From CALLPQ01 sp964421675 (GTDB taxonomy: Bacteria > Pseudomonadota > Alphaproteobacteria > Caulobacterales > Parvularculaceae), in NCBI GenBank assembly GCA_964421675.1, contig CAYQXV010000013.1:7445-71444 (forward strand): DNA of 64,000 bases. The letters are read 5' to 3'. A model generated the notes under the pieces. That model saw only the letters and a list, made by a program, of their open reading frames with translations, did no database searches and was not told the DNA's origin. This document shows positions 7,529 to 15,907 of this stretch, piece by piece. Position 1 is the stretch's first letter; every line of letters begins with the position of its first letter. The translations under genes and the position numbers were made by a program.

Positions 7529-9139
7529 ATGGCATTGTTAAACACAAGCAAAAGCGGTCAAGCTCTGCGACGCAATTTATGGGGCGCAGTAAAAAAACCA
7601 GCCAATGCAATTATTACAACACTGCTCCTAACCGCCATCTCTGCGTGCGGCGGCGGCAATAATTCCAATCCGCCCCCTCCTCCGCCGCCGCCGCCGCCGG
7701 CAAATTCAGCGCCGCAATTTACCTCTGCTACGAGTGTGAGTGTTGATGAGCGGACAAATGCGGTCTTTTATACCGCCGCAGCAACCGACGATGATGGCGA
7801 TGCGATAACATTCTCGTTGGCAGGGCCTGATGCGGGTGCGTTCACCTTTGATAGTACCGCAAATACGCTTGCCTTCACCGCCGCTGCTGATTTTGAAATT
7901 CCAGGTGATGCGGATACGGATAATATTTACGATGTCATCATATCCGCGAGTGATGGCACCGATACAACAATGTTAAACCTTGCGGTTAGCGTTACCGATG
8001 TGCGTAACATACCGCTGCGTGTCACACGCGTCGGCGTCGGACTTGATCGACCAATATATGCCACGGGTGCGGGCGATGATTCCGACCGATTGTTTATCGT
8101 CGAGCAAATGGGACGCATCCAAATTCTAGACCTTTCCACCAACACCCTTCTTGCGGCCCCTTTTCTTGATATCTCCAGCATGGTTTCCAATAGTACCGAG
8201 AGAGGATTGTTGGGCCTTGCCTTTGCGCCAGATTATGCAACCAGCGGTCTGTTTTATGTTGATATAACCAATTTGGCTGGCGACACAGAAATTCTCGAAT
8301 TTCAAGTTGATGCTACCAACCCTGATCTTGCGGACCCGGCATCACAGCGACTTATTCTTACCTTCCCTCAGCCATTCAATATGCATCAGGCCGGGTGGAT
8401 TGATTTTGGCGATGATGGATATTTATACATTGCCTCTGGCGATGGCGGCGGCGCGGGCGATCCTTTAAATAATGCGCAAGATACCTCCACCTTGCTCGGC
8501 ACAATGTTGCGCATTGATGTCACCGGCGATGACTTCCCGGCCGATAGCAATGCCAATTATGCAATCCCGGCAGATAATCCCCTTGTTGGCCAAGCGGGAC
8601 GCGACGAGATTTTTGCATGGGGCTTGCGCAATCCTTTTCGGCCCAGTTTCGATCCTGCTACCGGCGACCTAATCATCGCCGATGTGGGACAAGATGAAGT
8701 CGAGGAAATTGATATTATCCGCAGCGGCACCTCTGGGCAAAATTTTGGCTGGAATCTCCTTGAAGGCACAATGACCTTTTTGGCGGGCAGTACCGCAGGA
8801 TTTACCGACCCGGTTGCCGAATATTTCCACAATGACGGGGCCCTTAGCGGTGTATCCATCACGGGCGGATATGTGCATCGCGGCAGTGTTGAGGCGCTGT
8901 TTGGCGAATATGTATTTGCTGATTTTGTTACCGGAAATGTCTGGAGCATCCCGGTCGATGATCTTATTGACGGGCAAACGGTTCAGCTAAGCGATTTTAT
9001 CGTCAGAACTGCTGAGTTAACCGCACCCGATTTCGGGAATATTGCCAACATATCCAGTTTTGCCGAAGATGATGATGGCGAGCTTTATATTATTGAAATA
9101 TTCCGTAATGAGATATTTCGTATAGAGAATGATGAGTAG
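7529..9139 (+). CDS. Sugar dehydrogenase-like lipoprotein with cadherin-like domain
   Basis: From the ATG at 7529 the protein is 536 residues. A positively charged N-terminus is followed by a hydrophobic stretch and the lipobox LTAISAC, giving lipidation at C40. A run of ten prolines (48-57) links to a cadherin-like beta domain (about 63-155), recognisable from DDDGDAITFSLAGPDAGAF. The rest (about 160-534) is a six-bladed propeller of the glucose/sorbosone dehydrogenase family, with RGLLGLAFAPDY, SGDGGGAGDPLNNAQD and GLRNPFRPSFDPATGDL. Family members usually bind PQQ and oxidise sugars in the periplasm. An in-frame ATG at 7433 would add a less signal-like N-terminus. The substrate is unknown. 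Confidence 0.85.
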   Translation: MALLNTSKSGQALRRNLWGAVKKPANAIITTLLLTAISACGGGNNSNPPPPPPPPPPANSAPQFTSATSVSVDERTNAVFYTAAATDDDGDAITFSLAGPDAGAFTFDSTANTLAFTAAADFEIPGDADTDNIYDVIISASDGTDTTMLNLAVSVTDVRNIPLRVTRVGVGLDRPIYATGAGDDSDRLFIVEQMGRIQILDLSTNTLLAAPFLDISSMVSNSTERGLLGLAFAPDYATSGLFYVDITNLAGDTEILEFQVDATNPDLADPASQRLILTFPQPFNMHQAGWIDFGDDGYLYIASGDGGGAGDPLNNAQDTSTLLGTMLRIDVTGDDFPADSNANYAIPADNPLVGQAGRDEIFAWGLRNPFRPSFDPATGDLIIADVGQDEVEEIDIIRSGTSGQNFGWNLLEGTMTFLAGSTAGFTDPVAEYFHNDGALSGVSITGGYVHRGSVEALFGEYVFADFVTGNVWSIPVDDLIDGQTVQLSDFIVRTAELTAPDFGNIANISSFAEDDDGELYIIEIFRNEIFRIENDE

Positions 9140-9275
9140 TGAAGGCCCGCTCCGGGCCCATTGTCTCGCCAAAAGTTGATATGCCTGCCCTAACAGCAAG
9201 CTTGCGCTAAGCGGCTAGCAAGAGTACCTATTGCGCCCTATATCAATTTGATCAAAAAGCGCTCAAGACTTTATT

Positions 9276-10532
9276 ATGACGATTATTGCCATCATTGTTG
9301 CGGCCGGGCGTGGCTCGCGCGCCGGCGCTGGCGGGCCTAAACAATATCGCGACCTTGTCGGCCAGTCCGTTCTCGCCAGAACCGTGACGCAATTCCTAGA
9401 GCATCCCCAAATCACCAAAGTGCGCGTGATCATTCACCGCGATGATCGCGATCTTTATGATCAGGCAATGGCCGCGCTTCTGGACCATGATAAATTGCTC
9501 GATCCCGTTTTTGGCGGCGCACAGCGCCAAGATTCGGTGCGCTTGGGGTTAGAAAGCCTGGAACAGGCCGCACCGGGGTCCGTGCTCATCCATGATGCTG
9601 CGCGCCCCTTTGTCGATGCGCAAACCATAAGCCGCGTGATTAATGCGCTCGGCTCTGAGGGCGTTCACGGTGCAATCGCAGCGCTGCCCGTCTTCGATAC
9701 GTTGAAGAAAGCGCAGTCAGACACCAATGCGCCGGTGATTGATGAGACCATCTCGCGGGAGAAATTATGGCGCGCGCAAACGCCTCAAGGGTTTGCCTAT
9801 GAGGCAATTTTAACCGCTCATCGCAATCAAGCGGCAACCCCGTGCACCGATGATGCATCCATTTTTGAAGCCGAAGGTTTATCCGTCAGCCTGGTCACCG
9901 GATCGCCGGATAATATGAAGATTACTCAGGCCGAGGATTTTGGGATGGCGCGNNNNNNNNNNNNNNNNNNNNNNNNNNNNNNNNNNNNNNNNNNNNNNNN
10001 NNNNNNNNNNNNNNNNNNNNNNNNNNNNNNNNNNNNNNNNNNNNNNNNNNNNACCGGACAGGGTTTTGATGTCCACGCATTTGAAGAGGGCCAGGCTGTG
10101 GTTTTATGCGGCGTGGAAGTGCCCCATACCCATAAACTAAAAGGCCATTCCGATGCGGATGTCGGGATGCATGCCTTAACCGATGCAATTTTGGGTGCCA
10201 TTGCCCAAGGCGATATTGGCGATCACTTTCCCCCGTCCGATCCACAATGGCGCGGTGCGCCGTCTCATATTTTTCTTGAAAAAGCCTGCAGCCTTGTTCG
10301 CGAGCAAAATGGCGAGGTGACCCATTGCGATATTACATTGATTTGTGAGGCGCCGAAAATTGGCCCGCACCGGCAGGCCATGAAAACGGCCCTGTCAGAG
10401 ATTATGGGAATTTCCGCCGACCGAATTTCAGTCAAGGCAACAACCACCGAGGCCCTTGGGTTCACGGGCCGGCGCGAGGGCATTGCTGCGATGGCAACCG
10501 CAACCGTGCGGCTGGAGGCTCCCACATCATGA
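9276..10532 (+). CDS. ispDF: Bifunctional IspD-IspF (interrupted by gap)
   Basis: The N-terminal half is IspD: the nucleotide-binding motif AAGRGSRAGAGGPKQYRDL (residues 10-28), then VLIHDAARPFVD and AQTPQGFAYEA. The C-terminal half begins TGQGFDVHAFEEGQ and contains GHSDADVGMHALTDAILGA and KATTTEALGFTGRREGIAAMA of IspF. The enzyme makes CDP-methylerythritol and later the cyclic 2,4-diphosphate in the MEP isoprenoid pathway; the fusion is common in alphaproteobacteria. A 100-N gap (9953-10052) hides the linker and the first residues of IspF, so the continuous frame across it is not proof. Its stop overlaps the start of the next gene (ATGA). Confidence 0.93.
   Translation: MTIIAIIVAAGRGSRAGAGGPKQYRDLVGQSVLARTVTQFLEHPQITKVRVIIHRDDRDLYDQAMAALLDHDKLLDPVFGGAQRQDSVRLGLESLEQAAPGSVLIHDAARPFVDAQTISRVINALGSEGVHGAIAALPVFDTLKKAQSDTNAPVIDETISREKLWRAQTPQGFAYEAILTAHRNQAATPCTDDASIFEAEGLSVSLVTGSPDNMKITQAEDFGMAXXXXXXXXXXXXXXXXXXXXXXXXXXXXXXXXXXTGQGFDVHAFEEGQAVVLCGVEVPHTHKLKGHSDADVGMHALTDAILGAIAQGDIGDHFPPSDPQWRGAPSHIFLEKACSLVREQNGEVTHCDITLICEAPKIGPHRQAMKTALSEIMGISADRISVKATTTEALGFTGRREGIAAMATATVRLEAPTS
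9953..10052. other. Assembly gap (100 N) inside ispDF
   Basis: Exactly 100 N at the domain junction of ispDF. About 30 residues are represented, but the real distance is unknown. Confidence 0.95.
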
Positions 10533-11056
10533 CCCGCGAAGATGAGATTTCCAAAGCCGCCAGTGCCCTGCTCGACCGCGCCGCGGAGCAAAATGTCTAT
10601 CTTGCATGCGCTGAAAGCTGCACCGGCGGATTGATCATGGGCGCGCTTACGCAAATTGCCGGTTCATCAAAAGCGGTTGATCGGGGATTTGTGACCTACA
10701 CAAATAAAGCAAAGATGCAGGTTCTCGGCGTGCGCGCTGCGACCTTGCGAGACCATGGCGCGGTTAGCGAGGCCACGGCAAATGAGATGGTGCTGGGTTG
10801 TCTGCAAAACTCTGCCTCGCAAATCGCAGTTGCCGTGACCGGCATTGCCGGGCCTGATGGCGGGACAGCGGAAAAGCCGGTTGGCACGGTTTGCTTTGGC
10901 CTTGCCTATCAAACCGAGGGCATCATCTCGATTGAAACGCAAACCATGGTGTTTGAGGATAGATCATCGCCGCAAACCCGCACACTAATCCGCGAGGATA
11001 CGGTGTTGCATGCCTTGGAGTTGATGAATTCCGCTCTTGATAAGCGCATCCCTTAA
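10529..11056 (+). CDS. CinA C-terminal domain protein (nicotinamide-nucleotide amidase family)
   Basis: The 175-residue protein corresponds to the C-terminal domain of CinA: ACAESCTGGLIMGALTQIAG (about 27-46), FVTYTNKAKMQVLGV and AVAVTGIAGPDGGTAEKPVG. In other bacteria this domain (PncC) converts NMN to nicotinate mononucleotide in pyridine nucleotide salvage. The start ATG overlaps the ispDF stop by four bases, so it is translated with ispDF. The separate N-terminal CinA/MoaB-like domain is encoded at 38352-39152 in this window. Confidence 0.9.
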   Translation: MTREDEISKAASALLDRAAEQNVYLACAESCTGGLIMGALTQIAGSSKAVDRGFVTYTNKAKMQVLGVRAATLRDHGAVSEATANEMVLGCLQNSASQIAVAVTGIAGPDGGTAEKPVGTVCFGLAYQTEGIISIETQTMVFEDRSSPQTRTLIREDTVLHALELMNSALDKRIP

Positions 11057-11754
11057 GCGCCGCCAAATCCCCCGCGGGGTCGCAATCGACGGCGCAAGAG
11101 CCCATAGACCGGCAACAGCAACGCGGAAAAAACCAGCATCACAAGAAGATTGCCGACAAGCCACCCGCCCCATGGCAGGTTTGTGTGCCAATAGGCAACC
11201 GGGAAATAAATAATGGATGTCACAAAATATCCAACGCATGCGGAATAAAACGGCGCGCGCCACCAGCGCCCGCCCCCGCGCACAATATCGTAAAACCCAA
11301 CCGAGACGAGTTGGCCCGACATATGACCGGCCACCAGCGCCACAATAAACCGCACCCCCGGAAAATCCCCCTCTTCAATGACAGCTGCCAAAATCGAAAG
11401 CTCAAACAGCATAAAAACCGCCAGCACAGTCCAAGCGGCAATAATCGCATAGGAGACTTCCGACCCGCCAAACCGCCGGGCAAACAACAGGCTGATTAAT
11501 GGCACAATCGCCAGCACAACATGGCCGGAACTGATCCAGTCCGCAGGCCTTAACCCCGGCAATAGGCCAAAGGGCGAGTCCAGATAGCGCGCTGGCATAT
11601 CGACCATCAAGATCCCAATCACCAGCGGGATGGTCAGCGCAATGGCCATCAGCGCAACCCGCACGCCCATTGAGCCAAATTGCTGCATATCCTGCGCAAG
11701 CCGTTGCGCCGGCGTTAACCGTCTACGCGTCCCATTATCGTCATGCTGGTGCAT
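11053..11754 (-). CDS. Multi-pass membrane protein, VUT/YhhQ-like
   Basis: From the ATG at 11754 the protein is 233 residues with about six hydrophobic segments after a charged N-terminus. The segment VALVAGHMSGQLVSVGFYDI followed by FYSACVGYFVTSIIYFPVAY resembles the VUT family, whose best known member YhhQ imports queuosine precursors. The resemblance is moderate and I cannot confirm the substrate. GTGGG upstream supports this start; 35 more codons are open upstream but look unlike a membrane protein start. The gene converges on and overlaps the end of the CinA C-terminal gene by four bases. Confidence 0.55.
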   Translation of the reverse strand: MHQHDDNGTRRRLTPAQRLAQDMQQFGSMGVRVALMAIALTIPLVIGILMVDMPARYLDSPFGLLPGLRPADWISSGHVVLAIVPLISLLFARRFGGSEVSYAIIAAWTVLAVFMLFELSILAAVIEEGDFPGVRFIVALVAGHMSGQLVSVGFYDIVRGGGRWWRAPFYSACVGYFVTSIIYFPVAYWHTNLPWGGWLVGNLLVMLVFSALLLPVYGLLRRRLRPRGGFGGA

Positions 11755-11896
11755 TTTACCCACTATATTGATTGCGCCCGACTCTTCTCTATTGCGATTC
11801 ACGCATGGGAGATAAAATAACAGGTAAATTCTAACAAGAAAATTGCGTGCTTGACCCAAAATAGGGCCCGCAATCTCATTGCCTTGATCGTGATAA

Positions 11897-11973
11897 TGGT
11901 CGGAGCGGCGGGATTTGAACCCACGACCCCTACACCCCCAGTGTAGTGCGCTACCAGGCTGCGCTACGCTCCG
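11897..11973 (-). tRNA. tRNA-Pro (anticodon GGG)
   Basis: The minus strand folds as a complete 77-base cloverleaf. The acceptor stem CGGAGCG pairs with CGCTCCG, the D-arm has GCGC pairs, the anticodon stem CTACA/TGTAG encloses the loop CTGGGGG (anticodon GGG), and the T-arm contains GGTTCAAATCC. The 3' CCA is encoded. It reads CCC and CCU proline codons. Confidence 0.97.
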
Positions 11974-12055
11974 ACAGAAAATTGGTCATAGCAGTTTCGC
12001 TGCATTTGTCCAATCTAGATGAGAAAATTTGGCTCTCTCTAATCGATGCCCCAAA

Positions 12056-13363
12056 TTACTTCTGAAATGAGTAAAAGCTGCCCATATTTAACAGCTCGGT
12101 CAACGCATCAAGCGCGCCGAAACATTCGACGGCAAGCTGGGGATCGCGCAGATCATCAGGAGCGAGACGATCGCGGTAATGGGCGCTTACCCACGCTTCG
12201 AGTTTTTTGATTTTGCCGTCATCCAAAATAAAATTCGGGTTCACCGCCGCGCGCTCTTCAGCTGAAAGCGCAACTCGCAAGCGCAGGCACGCAGGCCCGC
12301 CCCCATTGCGCATACTTTCGCGCACATCGCGATAGATGATTTGCGTGATTGGATTATCCATGCTGGTTAGGCTGGCAAGATAGTCCGAAACGCCCTTATG
12401 GTTTTCAGATTCTGAGGGCAATATAAGCGCCATCTCGCCGCCGGGCAGGCTCAACAATTGCGAGTTGAACAGATAGGTGCCAATCGCATCTGCAAGACTT
12501 ACCTGCGCTGCGGGCGCTTCTACGATCTGTAGGTTTGGCATTTGCGCTTTGAGAGTGGCCAATACTTCCGGTTGATCTTCAAAAGATTGTTCGTGCAGGA
12601 ACAAAACATTTTCATTGGCAACGCCGACAACATCATTGTGGAAGGCCCCCGCATCCAGAGCTGCGCGCGATTGGCAAATAAAATTGGTGCGGCTTGGATC
12701 AAGGCCAAACCCGCGGGCAACAGCCCGGCTTGCCCCCTCAGCTTGGCGCGCCGGATAACGCTCCCCATCAACGCCGTAAACAAAGATATGAAGACCAGAA
12801 GCGCCATGTTCGTCGCATAAGCGCCCATGGTTTGCCGCCCCTTCATCGCCAAAATGTACACCGCCTGTCAAAATAGGATGATGAAGGAAGTGCTTATCAT
12901 TGTTGAACATGTGTTTTAAAATTTGCGCCGTGGTCTCCGCCTCGATGGTGCGGTGCAAATGACTGGCAAGATTGGCCGGGGTAAAATGAACCTTACCGTC
13001 CGGTGTATCTTGCGAAGGCGCGATGGTTGCCGCATTTGCTGTCCACATGGAAGATGCGGAATAAATATTGGCAAGAAAGCCGGGATCATAGGCGGCAGCT
13101 TTCGTGAGTATTTCGGCATCGCTGCCGCGAAAGCCTAGATTATGCAAAACATGAAGCGCCGGGCGATCTTGCGGGGGAATAAACCCTTGCACCAGACCCA
13201 GCTCCATCACCGAGCGCATTTTTGACAAGCCCTGAAGCGCGGCCTCGCGCGGATTAGAGGCATTGCCCTTATTGGTCGCCGAGGCGACATTTCCAAGGGC
13301 AAGGCCCGCATAATTGTGCGAGGGGCCAATCAACCCGTCAAAATTGACTTCCATATAGGTCAT
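12056..13363 (-). CDS. astB: N-succinylarginine dihydrolase AstB
   Basis: The 435-residue protein begins MTYMEVNFDGLIGPSHNYAG, typical of AstB. The catalytic triad of the family is visible: E174 in HFGDEGAANHG, H242 in DAGAFHNDVV and C359 in NGGGPACLRLRV. It releases two ammonia and CO2 from succinylarginine to give succinylornithine, step two of the AST arginine catabolic pathway. It is the last gene of a run M20 hydrolase-astA-astD-astB on the minus strand, 39 bases after astD. A second ATG three codons in is a possible alternative start. Confidence 0.96.
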   Translation of the reverse strand: MTYMEVNFDGLIGPSHNYAGLALGNVASATNKGNASNPREAALQGLSKMRSVMELGLVQGFIPPQDRPALHVLHNLGFRGSDAEILTKAAAYDPGFLANIYSASSMWTANAATIAPSQDTPDGKVHFTPANLASHLHRTIEAETTAQILKHMFNNDKHFLHHPILTGGVHFGDEGAANHGRLCDEHGASGLHIFVYGVDGERYPARQAEGASRAVARGFGLDPSRTNFICQSRAALDAGAFHNDVVGVANENVLFLHEQSFEDQPEVLATLKAQMPNLQIVEAPAAQVSLADAIGTYLFNSQLLSLPGGEMALILPSESENHKGVSDYLASLTSMDNPITQIIYRDVRESMRNGGGPACLRLRVALSAEERAAVNPNFILDDGKIKKLEAWVSAHYRDRLAPDDLRDPQLAVECFGALDALTELLNMGSFYSFQK

Positions 13364-13402
13364 TTTAAAAGCTCTAATTGGGTGTTGTTAAAATTGGATC
13401 GG

Positions 13403-14866
13403 TCAAGCGCGCAGCCCAACAGCATCTTCAGGTTTTGCGAGCAAAGTCTCCCCCTCCATACTCGCGACGGGGTAGGCACAATAGTCGGCGGCATAAAATG
13501 CGCTGGGACGATGATTGCCGGAATGTCCGATGCCGCCAAACGGGGCGGCCCCGCTAGCGCCTGTGGTTTGGCGGTTCCAGTTTACAATACCCGCGCGCGA
13601 AAGCGCGGAGAACATTTCATAATTACTGCGCTGATCACTAAACAATCCAGCCGCTAATCCAAACCGTGTATCATTGGCACGCTCAATCGCCGTTTCAAAA
13701 TCGCCAACCCGGTAGACTTGCAGCATGGGGCCAAAATGTTCTTCATCAGGGAAGGATGCGCTATCGGTCATGTCAATAATCCCTGGACGGATGAATGCAC
13801 TCCCCTCGCCTTCATGCTCGATGGGCACTATTGCTTTGCCGCCAGCCGCTAACCGATCCGCAAATGCAGTTGCCAGCCCCTTTGCTGCGCGATCATGAAT
13901 GAGCGGACCCATAAATGGCTGCGGGTCGGAAAAGGCCGCGCCGACCATAACGCGCTGCGTCATTTCGGATAGCGCCTTTAGCGCCGCATCGCCTCTCGCA
14001 CCAGTGGGAACAATGAGACGGCGCGCGCAGGTACAACGCTGGCCTGCGGTCAGGAATGCCGATTGCACGACACCGTAGGCCGCCGATTCAATATCTTCCG
14101 TATCCCACCAAATGAGGGGATTATTGCCGCCTAACTCAAGGGCTAAAATTTTCTCAGGCATGGTTGCAAAATGTTGATGCAAGATCATGCCGGTTCTTGA
14201 TCCACCGGTAAACAAAAGCCCATCAATATCGGGGTGCGCGGTGATTGCCTCGCCGGTTTCGCGTGCGCCTTGCACAAGATTGATAACACCCTCAGGTACG
14301 CCCGCCTCGGCAAGCTTTTCAACCACAATTGCCAAAGGCCCCGGCGTTAACTCGCTGGGTTTTACGACAACGCTATTGCCCGCCAACAAGGCCGGAACAA
14401 TATGGCCATTGGCAAGGTGAGCGGGAAAATTAAACGGCGCAAGTACCGCCATAACCCCGTGGGGGCGATGGCGTAAAACGCCGCTCGTTGCCCCGGTTGC
14501 GGTCTCGCGCGTGCCCGCGCGGTCGGCTTGCGCCTTAATCGACAGATCGACCTTGCCGGCAACGGCAGCAGCTTCGGTTTTTGCCTCCCAAAAAGGCTTA
14601 CCATTTTCATGAGAAATAGAGCGCGCCAAACGCTCCCCATCCGCGCGAATAAGATCGCGGTAGCGCTCTAAAATTGCGATGCGTTCACTCAGCGGTGTTA
14701 ACGCCCATTTTTGAAATGCCGAGCGCGCCGCTGTGATCGCATCATTGACCTCATCTGGTGTTGCTTGGCGGCCAGACCAGACGGTTTCCTTCGTTGCCGG
14801 ATCGAGCGAGGTTAAGGTCTCGCCTGCCCCTTCAATCCAGCGTCCATTGATAAAATGGCTATTCAT
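13403..14866 (-). CDS. astD: N-succinylglutamate 5-semialdehyde dehydrogenase AstD
   Basis: From the ATG at 14866 the enzyme is 487 residues; GGAG seven bases upstream fixes the start over a TTG four codons earlier. It is an aldehyde dehydrogenase with FTGGSRTG (219-226), the general base E244 in LALELGGNNPL and the catalytic C278 in TAGQRCTCARR. It oxidises succinylglutamate semialdehyde to succinylglutamate with NAD, step four of the AST pathway. It sits between astA and astB. No astC (transaminase) lies in the window. Confidence 0.95.
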   Translation of the reverse strand: MNSHFINGRWIEGAGETLTSLDPATKETVWSGRQATPDEVNDAITAARSAFQKWALTPLSERIAILERYRDLIRADGERLARSISHENGKPFWEAKTEAAAVAGKVDLSIKAQADRAGTRETATGATSGVLRHRPHGVMAVLAPFNFPAHLANGHIVPALLAGNSVVVKPSELTPGPLAIVVEKLAEAGVPEGVINLVQGARETGEAITAHPDIDGLLFTGGSRTGMILHQHFATMPEKILALELGGNNPLIWWDTEDIESAAYGVVQSAFLTAGQRCTCARRLIVPTGARGDAALKALSEMTQRVMVGAAFSDPQPFMGPLIHDRAAKGLATAFADRLAAGGKAIVPIEHEGEGSAFIRPGIIDMTDSASFPDEEHFGPMLQVYRVGDFETAIERANDTRFGLAAGLFSDQRSNYEMFSALSRAGIVNWNRQTTGASGAAPFGGIGHSGNHRPSAFYAADYCAYPVASMEGETLLAKPEDAVGLRA

Positions 14867-14884
14867 TGCGATCTCCAAATAGGT

Positions 14885-15907
14885 CTACCATGCCGTCACA
14901 CGCACTTGATCGCTGGCATTGATCTGCAGTGCCTCTAACTGGCCTTTTGTCAGGACTACCGAATTGTCCGATTTCGTTTTAAAGGTTCTCAAGCACCGAT
15001 AAGAGCTTTGCTTGCCGGTTGCAACAAGCACCGGTTCAAGGCCTGCCGATTGCTTGATTTCATCGACGACCGTGACGGGAGAAAGCGTGCTTTCGCGGAC
15101 CGCACGAAGATTGCTGAGTTTTGCATCAAGAACAGGCCCGGCATCAAAAATATCGACATAACCACGATATTCAAAACCCTCTTTTTCTAACATAGCAAAA
15201 GCAGGCTCTGCGCTGCGATGAGGTTTGCCGATACACGCTTTGGCCGCTTCCGGCAGCGTTGCAATATACAGCGGATAGGCAGGCATCAAGTCGGCGATAA
15301 ATTGATTTCCGGCAATTGAGTTATGCTGATCGGCCGCTTCAAAATCCATATCAAAAAAGTATCGCCCAACCGCATCCCAGAAAGGTTGCTCGCCATTATC
15401 TTCGCGCCATCCCCGAAGCTCCGCACACACACGGTCTGCAAAAATTTCTGGGGATTGCGCCATAAACAAATAGCGCGAGCGCGCAAGCAGCTTTCCAAAG
15501 CCGCCCCCTTGCGAAGATGGATCAAGGAATAATGAACCCACTTCTGCTGCCCCGGTAAAGTCATGGGTAGGCACCAAAAGCCGGCGCGATACGCGTTTGC
15601 CCAATTGCTCAGAGAAATGAAACATCGTGTTGATGCGATAATTCACAAATCCTGACTGCAAGCCGATTGAAGAAAAAATCGCCGATGTACCAATGACAAC
15701 GCCGTCCTTTTCGAGCACCAGCAAGTAAACCTCACCGCCCGGTTCGGTAACCTTTTTTGCAAAGCTCTCAAGGGTAAAATCGATACGCCGACGCAGCGCA
15801 TCTTCATCCATGGGCAGGTTGGTCATGCCCCCGCCTGTCAGTTGGGCCAAGGCGTGAATTTGAGCAAAATCGCGCTCTTCCACAGGGCGCATAAAAGCAA
15901 CGCTCAT
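14885..15907 (-). CDS. astA: Arginine N-succinyltransferase AstA
   Basis: The 340-residue protein begins with MRPVEERDFAQIHALAQLTGGGMTNLP features (residues 6 on) and contains EVGSLFLDPSSQGGGFGKLL, the acyl-CoA binding region, and later GYVDIFDAGP, all typical of AstA. It transfers succinyl from succinyl-CoA to arginine, the first AST step. Its ATG overlaps the stop of the upstream M20 gene by one base (TAATG), so the two are translationally coupled. The stop is 18 bases before the astD start. Confidence 0.95.
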   Translation of the reverse strand: MSVAFMRPVEERDFAQIHALAQLTGGGMTNLPMDEDALRRRIDFTLESFAKKVTEPGGEVYLLVLEKDGVVIGTSAIFSSIGLQSGFVNYRINTMFHFSEQLGKRVSRRLLVPTHDFTGAAEVGSLFLDPSSQGGGFGKLLARSRYLFMAQSPEIFADRVCAELRGWREDNGEQPFWDAVGRYFFDMDFEAADQHNSIAGNQFIADLMPAYPLYIATLPEAAKACIGKPHRSAEPAFAMLEKEGFEYRGYVDIFDAGPVLDAKLSNLRAVRESTLSPVTVVDEIKQSAGLEPVLVATGKQSSYRCLRTFKTKSDNSVVLTKGQLEALQINASDQVRVTAW

